Positions 35,073 through 44,586 are shown, counted from the first letter of the stretch. The stretch: DNA of 64,000 bases from an uncultured Candidatus Melainabacteria bacterium (GCA_934692625.1 CAKUUC010000001.1:201997-265996), one strand, 5' to 3'. Notes: a model not told the origin generated them from the sequence alone. A program made the numbers and translations.

Positions 35073-38000
35073 CTATTTAAGAGTTATGCTATATTGTGCA
35101 TCTTCTAACAACATATTCAAGTATAGAAGTTTGTTTGCTGTTGCAGGATCCAAGTTTACGAATTGTGCTCCGGCTTTGCTATCTGTTGTTGCAACAATCT
35201 TAACATCAGCATCGATATCCAAGTCACCGTAAGTTAAGTGTACAGGAACAACATCACCAACTTGTAATGTGTTGTCTTGACCGACTGCGATACCACCTCT
35301 TGAAATATCGAGGATACTGTTAATACCTGAGTTAGAAGTTTCAAGAAGTACAGGTTGAGTAGAATCTGAAACATTAAATCTCATATATTGACGTTTATCA
35401 ATTGCAGACAAGTCAGCCATATCGATTTTTCTTTGAATGTACATGATGCTTGGGTCAACAGTTGGAATAATAACAGGTCTGTCTGGAACATCATCGTCAG
35501 TGTCAGTGTCAGTGTCAGTGTCAACATCAATATCTGTATCAATATCTAAGTCTGTGTCGATATCTGTATCAATATCAGTATCTGTATCAATATCGTTGTC
35601 CACATCAATATCAGTATCCGTATCAACGTCTGTATCTGTATCAGTATCACCAAAATCAGGATCAACAATAGGTTTGTCGTCGTCATCAGTGTCTGTATCA
35701 ATATCTGTATCAGAATCTAAGTCAGTATCAATATCTGTATCCAAATCAGTATCGGTATCAATATCATTATCAACGTCGATATCTGTATCTGTATCAATAT
35801 CAGTATCGGTATCAGTATCACCGAAATCAGGTTCTTTGTTTTCACCCGGAACATCATCGTCAGTATCTGTATCGATATCTGTATCAGTATCAATATCTAA
35901 GTCTGTGTCGATATCAGTATCAATATCAGTATCTGTATCGATATCGTTGTCTACGTCAATGTCTGTATCAGTATCAATATCTGTATCTGTATCAGTATCA
36001 CCAAAATCAGGTTCTTTGTCTGGTTCAGGTTCTGGAGTTGGAGATGGTGGAATATCATCATCTGTATCTGTATCGATATCTAAGTCTGTATCAATATCTA
36101 GGTCTGTGTCGATATCAGTATCAATATCTGTATCTGTATCTATATCGTTGTCAATATCGATATCTGTGTCAATATCAATATCTGTATCGATATCTGTATC
36201 ACCGAAATCAGGTTCTTGTGGCTTTTCTTCTTCCATAGCGATAGGAGTATCACTGTTTACGCCGTCATCTTCATCGACATTTGAATTACCGCCGTTATCT
36301 GGATAATGGTCTGGACCATAGTAACCATCACCATCACCTTCTTGAGAGAAGCCTTCGCCTTTGCCTGTGTGATAGTAGTAGTTTCTTTCGTGTTCGTCAT
36401 GACCGATACCTGTAACATCTTTAGGTCTTACTGCGTGACCTGTAGGATATTCCTCAGCACCTTCAACTTTGTTGGTTGAATTGTCGATTTCTTTTTTCGG
36501 TCCGTTTTGACCATAATCAACGTGAATACCGTTAGCATAAATTTGGTCAGCGGTGATATCCATATTACCGTGGTCTAACAAAGCATTTTTAACCCTTACT
36601 GTTGAATCAGCATAAGCATAATAACCGTCAACATCTGTGCCGTTAGGTCTGATTGATTTGTTAATATCTAATGCTTTCAAAGTTACTTGGTTAGGTAAAG
36701 ATTGAGATTTTCTATCGTCTAACAAGTAACCGCCATCTGCTTCACCGTTTGTGTATTTACCGAAGTAGTCACCGTTAGTCAAAATATCTTGGTTTTTAAT
36801 ATCACCCAAGTTTTCGATTTCCAAAATTTTACCACGAGTAACAACATTGATTGATTTTTCTGCGGTAATATCTTCAATGTAAGTATTTCCGCCAAATTCA
36901 GCATCAATGTTTCCTTCTCTTGAAATCATTGTGCAAACATCGTTACGTTTTGTTTCGCCGTTTTTAGCTTTGTAAGCACTGTCGTTGTAGCTATTTTCTT
37001 TAATGTTGATATCATTGTTAGCCAAAACGTCCATTTTGTAACCGTTTCCGACAGTTTTATCTTTAGTTTGAATAAAGGTTACTTTGTTGTCGCTTGTACC
37101 AATATTTTTATCAGCGATTAAAGAAATACCCCAACCTTTGATGTTAGTAGCACCGTTCAAGCCAGTATTAGCATTGGTCATGTTATACTTTTTGCCATTA
37201 TTAGCAGTACCGTAATCATCATCAACTGTTAAGATAACACGACCGTCAGCATCAATAACATCAATGTTCATATCGTTTCCGATAGATGCATAGTTGATAA
37301 CCAAGCCTTCTGGTTTTGCTGCTTGTTCTGAGTTATCAGCATTTGTTGTTTTTGCGTAAACGTTACCGCCAATATTAGCATTGATTGATTTTGTGAAATC
37401 ACGGCTGCCATTTGCTTTACGACCAACACCCGTACAACCTGAACCCGTACAAGCATTGTCTTGTGTTGTCAAACCGATAGTACCGTCTGTTGCTTCCATT
37501 GTTAAGTTGCCAGTTGCATTCAACAATGTTTTTTCAACGCCATAGTTAAGAATACTTGCATCATTTGTTTTGATGTTAATATTTTTACCTTTAACAAAAT
37601 TGTCGTTAGTTGTGTAACCTAAAATAACGTTACCTGAATCGCTGTTAATATTAACGATTTCAGTAGCATTTACCAAACCTCTGATATTAACACCGCCAAC
37701 TTCATTTCTTGAAGATTTGTTGTCACGACCTGTTGCTTTGTTTGTAATATTAACGTTGTTATTACTTGTAATTTTACTGTCTTCGTAAATATTGATACCG
37801 TTTGTACCTGATGCGAAGTTTGTCATGTTAATGTCGCCTGTACCTTTTGCAGTAACATTACCATGAGTATTCATACCGTCTGCACCATAGTTATACATAT
37901 AAATCGTAGTGTCAGTACCATTAATAGAACCGCCGTTTGCAACATTAAAACCTTTTTCACCGAAGTTATACATAGATAATGTAGAAGTTTCATTTGATAC

Positions 38001-39350
38001 ATTACCTGTAGCGTTAACGTTCAAGGCTTTACCATAGTTTGTAATTGTTGATTTACCGGTGTTCGAAATTTTACCGTTGATTTCCATTGTAGCAGATACG
38101 GCATTCAATTCTTTAGCCGCCGTACTTTCAGGCTTGTTACCGTTTTGGATAGTCAAAGTACCGTTGTTTGTAACTGTACTATTTTTACCAAAAGTCATAC
38201 CACCGGCACCTAGTTGAGTAATCAACATATCACCGTTACCTGACAAGTTACCGTTGATTGTCATTGATGTAAAGTTACCTGGATCGTCAGCCCAACCTGT
38301 AGCACCTGAAGTTACAGGACCATTGTGGATAGACATTGAACCGCTACGATAATTGATATTAGCACCATCAGCGATAGTCAAATTACCTTTGCCGTCTTTT
38401 AATTGAGCACGGTTTGTAATATTCAATCTGCCACCGTTTGAAGTAATATTACCGCCAATTACTGCATCTCCGTGTCCGTTGTAAATTTGAATATTTGCTA
38501 AATCAACAGTACCGTTTTCATAAGAACTGTCTTGTTGGGTCACTGTAGCATAGTTAGCAACAGTACCTTGCAAATTCAAACCGTCAGTAGCTTGTTCTAA
38601 AGCAGATTCTACATAGTTATTAATTGTGATAATGCCTTTACCGCTTGAATTTTTATCACTTGCGACATTTTCAAAATTAACCAATCTTGAGAATAAAGCA
38701 GCATTTTCAGGATTATCTTTTACACTTTGACCGACTGTAGTATTCAAACCACCAATCAAAGCACCTGTTTTACCAAGATTAATTTGACCTGCTCTCAAAG
38801 CAATATCACCTGATGAGAATACTTTACCGTCAATAGTAATAGTACCGTTGCTTGTCAAACCTACATCTCTGTCTGTCCAACGGCTGATGTCAGATTGTTG
38901 CATAATAGTGTCATATTGATCGGCACTGTGAGTGTAAACACCCAAAGAACCAACGTTAAGTACACCTGATGAACCTACAACCATTCCATTTGGTGAAATG
39001 AAAATTGCTTTACCGTCATAGAAATTGTTATTTCTGATAGAATTCAATGTACCATTGATATTGAATGAACCGTTATTCAATAAATTGACAAATGTATCAA
39101 CACCTTCTTTGAAGTTTAAGTTCGCAGTATCACCTTTTGACAAATCAAACTTGTCATATCTTTGAAAACCGATATTTCCGTTAGTTTGCATCGGATCGAT
39201 AGTAAATGTATTACCGTTTTGAGATACACCTGAACCGACTGAAGTAATAGTACTTGCAAAGACAGATAATGTCATTGTCTGTTGCATTAGGAAAACACCC
39301 GTAAGTATTGATGCAACAATTCTTCTTTGTGCTTTTCTACTTCTTCTCAT
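35073..39350 (-). CDS. Giant exported filamentous-hemagglutinin-like adhesin with Asp-rich repeats and C-terminal PilZ-like domain
   Basis: A 1425-residue protein. ATG 39350 is chosen over a TTG at 39395 because GAAAGGA lies 9 bases upstream. It has a long basic signal peptide (RRSRKAQRR, then a hydrophobic core to about residue 34, FAS). Residues 35-150 resemble the hemagglutination (TPS) domain: QTNGNIGFQRYDKFDLSKG, then FISPNGMVVGSSGVLNVGSL. A long Asn/Gly/Thr-rich beta-helix region follows to about 950. Residues about 1045-1287 are four Asp-rich D-T-D-I blocks. Residues 1320-1425 look like a PilZ domain (RQYMR; D1348-I-S1350-R-G-G1353). No TpsB partner gene is nearby. It has its own promoter (39546-39575). 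Confidence 0.82.
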   Translation of the reverse strand: MRRSRKAQRRIVASILTGVFLMQQTMTLSVFASTITSVGSGVSQNGNTFTIDPMQTNGNIGFQRYDKFDLSKGDTANLNFKEGVDTFVNLLNNGSFNINGTLNSIRNNNFYDGKAIFISPNGMVVGSSGVLNVGSLGVYTHSADQYDTIMQQSDISRWTDRDVGLTSNGTITIDGKVFSSGDIALRAGQINLGKTGALIGGLNTTVGQSVKDNPENAALFSRLVNFENVASDKNSSGKGIITINNYVESALEQATDGLNLQGTVANYATVTQQDSSYENGTVDLANIQIYNGHGDAVIGGNITSNGGRLNITNRAQLKDGKGNLTIADGANINYRSGSMSIHNGPVTSGATGWADDPGNFTSMTINGNLSGNGDMLITQLGAGGMTFGKNSTVTNNGTLTIQNGNKPESTAAKELNAVSATMEINGKISNTGKSTITNYGKALNVNATGNVSNETSTLSMYNFGEKGFNVANGGSINGTDTTIYMYNYGADGMNTHGNVTAKGTGDINMTNFASGTNGINIYEDSKITSNNNVNITNKATGRDNKSSRNEVGGVNIRGLVNATEIVNINSDSGNVILGYTTNDNFVKGKNINIKTNDASILNYGVEKTLLNATGNLTMEATDGTIGLTTQDNACTGSGCTGVGRKANGSRDFTKSINANIGGNVYAKTTNADNSEQAAKPEGLVINYASIGNDMNIDVIDADGRVILTVDDDYGTANNGKKYNMTNANTGLNGATNIKGWGISLIADKNIGTSDNKVTFIQTKDKTVGNGYKMDVLANNDINIKENSYNDSAYKAKNGETKRNDVCTMISREGNIDAEFGGNTYIEDITAEKSINVVTRGKILEIENLGDIKNQDILTNGDYFGKYTNGEADGGYLLDDRKSQSLPNQVTLKALDINKSIRPNGTDVDGYYAYADSTVRVKNALLDHGNMDITADQIYANGIHVDYGQNGPKKEIDNSTNKVEGAEEYPTGHAVRPKDVTGIGHDEHERNYYYHTGKGEGFSQEGDGDGYYGPDHYPDNGGNSNVDEDDGVNSDTPIAMEEEKPQEPDFGDTDIDTDIDIDTDIDIDNDIDTDTDIDTDIDTDLDIDTDLDIDTDTDDDIPPSPTPEPEPDKEPDFGDTDTDTDIDTDTDIDVDNDIDTDTDIDTDIDTDLDIDTDTDIDTDTDDDVPGENKEPDFGDTDTDTDIDTDTDIDVDNDIDTDTDLDTDIDTDLDSDTDIDTDTDDDDKPIVDPDFGDTDTDTDVDTDTDIDVDNDIDTDTDIDTDIDTDLDIDTDIDVDTDTDTDTDDDVPDRPVIIPTVDPSIMYIQRKIDMADLSAIDKRQYMRFNVSDSTQPVLLETSNSGINSILDISRGGIAVGQDNTLQVGDVVPVHLTYGDLDIDADVKIVATTDSKAGAQFVNLDPATANKLLYLNMLLEDAQYSITLK
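35490..36221 (-). repeat. Four tandem Asp-rich coding repeats
   Basis: Four blocks of about 170-200 bases, each starting with a PDFGDTDTDTD-like peptide and ending in DTDDD before a short Pro-rich spacer. The DNA is a near-hexameric alternation of GAT with ACA, ATA, ATT or GTA codons. The blocks are closely similar, so unequal recombination could change their number. Confidence 0.9.
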
Positions 39351-39545
39351 CTTTGCCAATCCTTTCTCGTATATATTCTTGTTCTTGTTTTGCAATTTTC
39401 ACGTTCCTTATACTATTTGCACATGACACTTTCACATGTTCGTATATTTATATAAACGGTTCCAGGGTGTTAAAAATTTAGTGTTTTGTTACATAAATTT
39501 ATAAATATTTACAAAATCTTTACAATTCAATATACTTCGAAATTT

Positions 39546-39575
39546 ATAATACACCTATTTACCCTTATTTGTCAA
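39546..39575 (-). promoter_or_regulatory. Sigma-70-type promoter of the adhesin gene
   Basis: On the minus strand TTGACA (39570-39575) and TATTAT (39546-39551) are 18 bases apart. This implies a leader of about 190 bases before ATG 39350. I saw no c-di-GMP riboswitch pattern in that leader. Confidence 0.65.
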
Positions 39576-39642
39576 GGGTTTTAAGGTTATTACAAAAATT
39601 CCAATAAATTTATATAAAGGATATGTAATATTAACGTATTAA

Positions 39643-39939
39643 TTATTTGACACGAATCAAATCATCTTTAATTAAATTATAAAAATCTTCATCAATACTG
39701 TTATAATCAGTAAAATTCACAATAAATGATAAACGGCTTTCATCAAATTTTTCTTTTAACAAAGTAAGTTCAGACAATGGCATTTCTTTAGCACCCTTTA
39801 TCAAAATATCCAAATCAGAAGTTTTATTAAAGGTTCCTTTTACCCTTGAACCATAGTAATAGAAAGAGTATCTATCAAAATATTCTTTCAAAATACCCGC
39901 AATTATTTTCTGTTCATTATCAGTTATCCCAAGTGACAT
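39643..39939 (-). CDS. MNT-type minimal nucleotidyltransferase (antitoxin of a HEPN/MNT pair)
   Basis: A 98-residue protein with the minimal nucleotidyltransferase signature: YYYGSRVKGTFNKTSDLDILI gives G-S-R followed by the D-L-D metal-binding pair. In MntA-HepT systems such a protein AMPylates a tyrosine near the HEPN active site and neutralises it. Its start directly follows the stop of the HEPN gene (TAA then ATG), so the pair is translationally coupled. It is compact and has no membrane segment. Confidence 0.85.
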   Translation of the reverse strand: MSLGITDNEQKIIAGILKEYFDRYSFYYYGSRVKGTFNKTSDLDILIKGAKEMPLSELTLLKEKFDESRLSFIVNFTDYNSIDEDFYNLIKDDLIRVK

Positions 39940-40356
39940 TTACTTGTTTAATTCCTCATTTAATTCGGTGTATAAGTAATTTGCATCTTCCAGCAAATCC
40001 TTCATTGAATTCAAAATATTCATTGCCTTCTTTTGATTATATTCATGACTTGTATCATTACGTTGATCATAATAACCACGCCATACTTCCCAAGATTTAA
40101 TAAATCCATACCCTTCCATTAAACGAAAGATATTATTCATTGTTAACTCCTTGTCATCTTTGCCGTAAACGACTTTTAAATATCGTTTCATTGTTTTCCA
40201 AGAAGTTTCAACCGTAAATTCAAATCTTTTAACACAAGAATCTTCTATAAAACCTTGCATTTTCTTGTCAGTATTTGATTTATACGCCTCAATACATTCT
40301 TTTAATGAGTCTATACAACTTTTCAAATTTTTTATATCGATTTGATTATTGCTCAT
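39940..40356 (-). CDS. HEPN-domain protein (HepT-like/HI0074 family putative RNase toxin)
   Basis: A 138-residue all-helical protein of the nucleotidyltransferase substrate-binding (HI0074) family. It contains RNDTSHEY, an exact R-x4-H-x-Y motif, the RNase active site of HEPN toxins with the tyrosine that MntA modifies. The N-terminal half holds a typical FEFTVETSWKTMKRYL helix. GGAG precedes the ATG. It is first in a two-gene unit with the MNT gene. A toxin role is family knowledge; some members of this subfamily are not known to be toxic. Confidence 0.85.
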   Translation of the reverse strand: MSNNQIDIKNLKSCIDSLKECIEAYKSNTDKKMQGFIEDSCVKRFEFTVETSWKTMKRYLKVVYGKDDKELTMNNIFRLMEGYGFIKSWEVWRGYYDQRNDTSHEYNQKKAMNILNSMKDLLEDANYLYTELNEELNK

Positions 40357-40411
40357 TATTGAACTCCATTATTCTTACTCTTGAATTCTAACACGAATAT
40401 AAAATTATATT

Positions 40412-41326
40412 TTACCCCTTCACTTCAACAACATTAAACTCGTCGTCCCAAGTCAAAGTTCCTTTTTGCTCAATATTGTGATAATTGTAAGGATTTGATA
40501 TAAATTCGGGAGTGAACATGTTTTTTTGAGCAAGTAATTTTACAATATCAGGTAAAAGTTTTGTACTTCCGGCGATTGTACCAGCCTTGGATGCTGCACA
40601 ATTTCCATCAAAATAAATTTTTTCATCTGCAAAATAAAACTCTCTAACTTCACTATGAGTACAAGGCAAACAATCAGAAATCAAAATAACTTTATCTGCC
40701 GGCTTTGCTTTGAATAGTAACTTTAAAGCCTCATCAGAAACATGCACCCCATCAGCGATAACCTCGGTATAAAGCTTATCTTCAATTAAGGCTGATAATG
40801 CCGTTGATTCACCACGATGAACAACACCTTTCATTGCATTAAATGTATGTGTTACCCCGTCACAACCTATCAAATTACCGCCAACGCAATGTCCTGCCTG
40901 AACTTTTACACCTTTATCGTGTAAATAGCCGATTAAATCGCTGTCAGGAGTCACAAGTTCCGGAGCAAGAGTCACAATTTTTATAAAATCATCTTCTAAT
41001 AATTTATAATTTTCAATCGTTGGCGGAAGAAAATGAATTGCATTGTGAATTGCTTTTTTCTCAGGATTAAGAAAAATTCCTTCCAAGTGGACACCACAAA
41101 TTTTTGCCATGCCAGAGGTTTGTTTTTCTGCAGCCTGTTTAATAATTTGCACTTGCCTTTTTGTATTTTCAACAGTATCAGTGACTATTGTCGGGAAAAT
41201 ATACCCGATACCTTCTGATAAAAGTTTATGAGAAACCTCAAGCATATCTTCTACAGTCGCTTTATTAAAATCAATTCCGTAACAACCATGAAAATGTTGT
41301 TCCATAAGTAATGGTGTTTTCATCAT
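40412..41326 (-). CDS. nagA: N-acetylglucosamine-6-phosphate deacetylase-like protein, short form
   Basis: Amidohydrolase that deacetylates GlcNAc-6-phosphate in amino-sugar recycling. HFHGCYGIDFN holds the first metal/structural His pair, VHLEGIF the metal Glu, GHCVGGN and THTFNAM the metal His residues, ADGVHV the substrate His and LISDCLPC the catalytic Asp. At 304 residues it is about 75 shorter than usual: the N-terminal beta-sandwich half before HGxxGxDF is missing, since it starts almost at that motif. GHCVGG differs from the common GHTxA. The start overlaps the murE stop (TAATG), tying it to wall turnover. Confidence 0.82.
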   Translation of the reverse strand: MMKTPLLMEQHFHGCYGIDFNKATVEDMLEVSHKLLSEGIGYIFPTIVTDTVENTKRQVQIIKQAAEKQTSGMAKICGVHLEGIFLNPEKKAIHNAIHFLPPTIENYKLLEDDFIKIVTLAPELVTPDSDLIGYLHDKGVKVQAGHCVGGNLIGCDGVTHTFNAMKGVVHRGESTALSALIEDKLYTEVIADGVHVSDEALKLLFKAKPADKVILISDCLPCTHSEVREFYFADEKIYFDGNCAASKAGTIAGSTKLLPDIVKLLAQKNMFTPEFISNPYNYHNIEQKGTLTWDDEFNVVEVKG

Positions 41327-42801
41327 TAAATTACACTTCCTGCAAAAACTTTTCTTGCTTGTTCTCTATCATCAAAGTGAATTGTTTTATCCTTCAAAAT
41401 TTGATAATCTTCGTGCCCTTTTCCAGCAAGAAGAACAACATCGTTGTTGTTTGCAATAGTTTTCAATAACGCAATTGCTTCACCTCTATCAGGTTCAACA
41501 GTTACAATTTCAGGGTCAACAGATTTTAAACCTGCAATAATATCAGTTATAATTTGTTGAGGATCTTCTGAACGAGGATTATCACTTGTGATAACTATTT
41601 TATCGGCAAGTTTTTGAGCAATCGCACCCATTTTAGGTCGTTTTGTAGCATCTCTATCACCACCGCAACCGAACATACAAATCAATTTACCGTCAGCAGG
41701 TGTAATTTCTCTTGCTGCTTTTAATACATTTTCCAAACCGTCAGGAGTGTGAGCATAATCGACAATTACTAACGGCTTTTTATTTACGATTTCAAATCTT
41801 CCGGCAACACCGTGAACATTTTGTAATGCCTTTAATGAAACATTTATATCAATACCCATTGCAAGTGCTGCGGTAAGTGCAGCCAAAACGTTATAAACAC
41901 TAAACATTCCGTTCATGTGTAAATTTACGGAATATGAATTTTCACCATACACAAGTTTGAATTCCGCACCGTTAAGTGAAAAATTGATATCTTTAGCCAT
42001 TACATCAGCATCTTTTTTGACGCCGTAAGTGAATTTACGAACACCTTCCGGAACTACACCTAAGAACCTGTCACCATACTCATCATCAATATTTATAACT
42101 GCAAAATCACCTTCAGACAGACCTTCAAACAAGATTGCTTTTGCCTTAAAATAGTTTTCCATTGTAATATGGTAATCCAAATGGTCTTGAGTTAAATTTG
42201 TCAAAACAGCACCGTTAAATCGACAACCACCAACACGGTTTTGTTCAAGAGCGTGCGAACTTACTTCCATAACAACATTATCAATTTTTTCAACATCTTT
42301 AATCATTCGTAATGTTGCTTGAAGTTCAGGCGCTTGAGGAGTTGTGTGTTTTGCGTCACGATATTCACCGTTAGATGCTAATTTATAACCTAATGTACCG
42401 ATAAGAGCACATTTTTGTCCGTTTTCTTCAAAGATTTTTTGAATTAAATGAGTAACGGTAGTTTTGCCATTTGTGCCTGTAATACCAAGCAAATTCAAAC
42501 CTTTTGAAGGACTTGAATAAAATCTGTCAGCGATATCAGCAATTTTATGACGAGTTGAATCAACTTGAACTTGCGGAATTTTAACTCCTTCAACCTTATG
42601 TTCAACTAAAAGCGCTGCTGCACCGTTATCAATCGCCATTTGAGCATATTCATGACCATCTGTGTGCTCACCTACCATACAGATGAAGATGTCACCTTTT
42701 TTTGTAGTCTTGGAATTGTAAGAAATTCCTGAAATTTCAACATTTTTAAAATTGATTAAGTCTTCATACTTTAAATATTCAATTAATTCATCTAATCTCA
42801 T
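41326..42801 (-). CDS. murE: UDP-MurNAc-tripeptide synthetase
   Basis: Mur ligase of 491 residues adding the third amino acid to UDP-MurNAc-L-Ala-D-Glu. LLGITGTNGKTTVTHL is the ATP P-loop, TTPQAPELQATLR and NLTQDHLDYH are substrate blocks, and the C-terminal SDNPRSEDPQQII contains the DNPR motif characteristic of meso-diaminopimelate-adding MurE. AGKGHEDYQ is also conserved. It lies 15 bases after the transpeptidase gene, as in dcw clusters. Confidence 0.97.
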   Translation of the reverse strand: MRLDELIEYLKYEDLINFKNVEISGISYNSKTTKKGDIFICMVGEHTDGHEYAQMAIDNGAAALLVEHKVEGVKIPQVQVDSTRHKIADIADRFYSSPSKGLNLLGITGTNGKTTVTHLIQKIFEENGQKCALIGTLGYKLASNGEYRDAKHTTPQAPELQATLRMIKDVEKIDNVVMEVSSHALEQNRVGGCRFNGAVLTNLTQDHLDYHITMENYFKAKAILFEGLSEGDFAVINIDDEYGDRFLGVVPEGVRKFTYGVKKDADVMAKDINFSLNGAEFKLVYGENSYSVNLHMNGMFSVYNVLAALTAALAMGIDINVSLKALQNVHGVAGRFEIVNKKPLVIVDYAHTPDGLENVLKAAREITPADGKLICMFGCGGDRDATKRPKMGAIAQKLADKIVITSDNPRSEDPQQIITDIIAGLKSVDPEIVTVEPDRGEAIALLKTIANNNDVVLLAGKGHEDYQILKDKTIHFDDREQARKVFAGSVI

Positions 42802-42816
42802 TTATATATCTCCCAT

Positions 42817-44586
42817 TTAATTATTCTTATTAGCGGACGAAACGGCAGGAACTTTGTCAGGTTTCAAGTCTAAAATTCTTGCGGTCTGTTCGGCAACCTC
42901 GTGGAATACTGGACCTGCTACAGTATTACCCCAAACCGGTCCTTTTTTCGCACTATCTACAACTACATAAATCAAAACTTGCGGGTCACTAGCCGGCAAA
43001 TACCCGATTGTTGAGGTGTACATCGCACCGGAATACCCAGGACCGTTTTCAAGCGGTTTTCTTGAAGTTCCTGTTTTAGCCGCAACATTATATTTATCCA
43101 TTTTTATACAAGATTTACCATTATTAACGCTCATCGCAAGAAGTTTTGTAATAGTACGAGCGGTTTCAGGCGAAATTGTCGGAATACGTTTAACCTTTTC
43201 CGCTTCTTCTTCCGCAGAATATTTTATAACATGCGGGGTAACCCTAACTCCGTTATTAGCAAGAGCAGAAACTGCTGAAACCATTTGCATAATAGAAACA
43301 GAAGTTCCGTAGCCGTAAGACATTGTAATATGTAATCCTTTATCCCACAATTTTGGTGGAGCCAACAACCCAGAAGATTCTCCAGGAAGGTCAATGCCTG
43401 ATTTAGCACCAAAGCCGAACTTTTTGAGCATATCGTAAAATTCATGGTGACTCATCAACGCTCCGACATTTACTGAACCTATATTACTTGAGTGTTCAAA
43501 CAAGTAAACCAAGTTAATTTTTCCTGGGGCACCTTTTTCCTTGTAATCGTAGTTTTCGATTGTATAACCGCCAAACTTCATTCTTCCCGAATCTTCAATT
43601 ATTGAATTTTCGTTAATTTTACCGAGTTCCATAGCGCTTGTAACAGTAATTGTTTTAAATGTTGACCCAGGAGGATAAACATCTGTCAACGTCCAGTTTT
43701 TAATCTGTAAGTTTGAAGCCTTTTGGAAATGGTTAGGGTCATAAGTCGGATAAACCGCATAAGCAAGAATTTCACCATTTTTAGGGTTCATAACAATTAC
43801 CGCACCACGCAAAGCATCTTTTTCGGTGATAATTTTTGCTAATTCTTTTTCACAAACGTGTTGAATTGCAGCATCAATAGTCAATGTAACATCTTGCCCT
43901 TTCGGGTTACGTGTAGGACCAATCGGGTCGGTCGGAATTTTATAAATAATTCTACCATCACGAGTTTTTTCATACGTTGCACGAACTGCGTGTTCTAACT
44001 TGTCCTTTGCCGTAAGTTCAACACCATTTGACACTCCGGCATCAAAATTATAAAACCCGAGAACATGAGAGGCAAACACGCCTTGCGGATATTCTCTCGT
44101 GTTCTTTTTATCTAAACTTATTGAACGAAATCCGTTTTCGCTAAGTACAGCCATAACTTTTTTAGCCGTATCCCTATCAACATCTTTTTTTACCGCTATA
44201 ACAGGGATTTTTGTATTTGAAAGTTTTTTATATAATCCTGCTTCCGGAATTCCAAGAATTGGTGATAGTAAATGTGCAATTTTTCTCGGATTTTCTTTCT
44301 TTGAATATTCTACCGGTCTTGCATAAATATTATAGTAAATTCTATCTGTTGCAAGTTTTATGCCATGTCTATCATAAATATCTCCACGTACGGCAAAATC
44401 ATGATTTGCTCTTTGTATTCTACCTTTTTCACGGTAATTATACGGGTCAAAAATTTGCAATTTGATTAAGTGTAAAACTAATATACCGACAATTAACCAA
44501 TAAAATGCCAAGAGTATTTTAACCCTCTTGTTACACTCTCTGGTTCTTGGTGTTTTTTGCCTATTCTCAGAACTCTCTGTTCTCAT
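42817..44586 (-). CDS. Peptidoglycan D,D-transpeptidase (FtsI/PBP2-type class B PBP)
   Basis: A 589-residue class B penicillin-binding protein. ATG 44586 has GAGGGATAG upstream; an earlier ATG at 44640 lacks an SD. A single membrane anchor spans about residues 27-47. The dimerisation domain follows (DIYDRHGIKLATDR), then the transpeptidase: PGSTFKTI (catalytic Ser in S-x-x-K), HSSNIGSVNVG (S-x-N) and AAKTGTSRKP (K-T-G). Position before murE suggests FtsI, the septal enzyme, but mraZ, mraW and ftsL are not adjacent. Confidence 0.93.
   Translation of the reverse strand: MRTESSENRQKTPRTRECNKRVKILLAFYWLIVGILVLHLIKLQIFDPYNYREKGRIQRANHDFAVRGDIYDRHGIKLATDRIYYNIYARPVEYSKKENPRKIAHLLSPILGIPEAGLYKKLSNTKIPVIAVKKDVDRDTAKKVMAVLSENGFRSISLDKKNTREYPQGVFASHVLGFYNFDAGVSNGVELTAKDKLEHAVRATYEKTRDGRIIYKIPTDPIGPTRNPKGQDVTLTIDAAIQHVCEKELAKIITEKDALRGAVIVMNPKNGEILAYAVYPTYDPNHFQKASNLQIKNWTLTDVYPPGSTFKTITVTSAMELGKINENSIIEDSGRMKFGGYTIENYDYKEKGAPGKINLVYLFEHSSNIGSVNVGALMSHHEFYDMLKKFGFGAKSGIDLPGESSGLLAPPKLWDKGLHITMSYGYGTSVSIMQMVSAVSALANNGVRVTPHVIKYSAEEEAEKVKRIPTISPETARTITKLLAMSVNNGKSCIKMDKYNVAAKTGTSRKPLENGPGYSGAMYTSTIGYLPASDPQVLIYVVVDSAKKGPVWGNTVAGPVFHEVAEQTARILDLKPDKVPAVSSANKNN

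Noticed and set aside
35490..36221. Regular repeats resembling a CRISPR array
   Set aside because: The repeats are coding, variable in phase and lack unique spacers, and no cas gene is near.
35437..36306. Long plus-strand frame encoding Ser-Val/Ile repeats (289 codons)
   Set aside because: It is the antisense of the Asp-rich repeat region. The Ser-Val pattern is forced by the GAT-rich coding strand, there is no SD or promoter, and the minus strand frame is longer with recognisable domains.
39351..39545. c-di-GMP riboswitch in the adhesin leader, suggested by the PilZ-like domain
   Set aside because: No GNRA loop and receptor or conserved core of GEMM-I or GEMM-II could be found in the leader.
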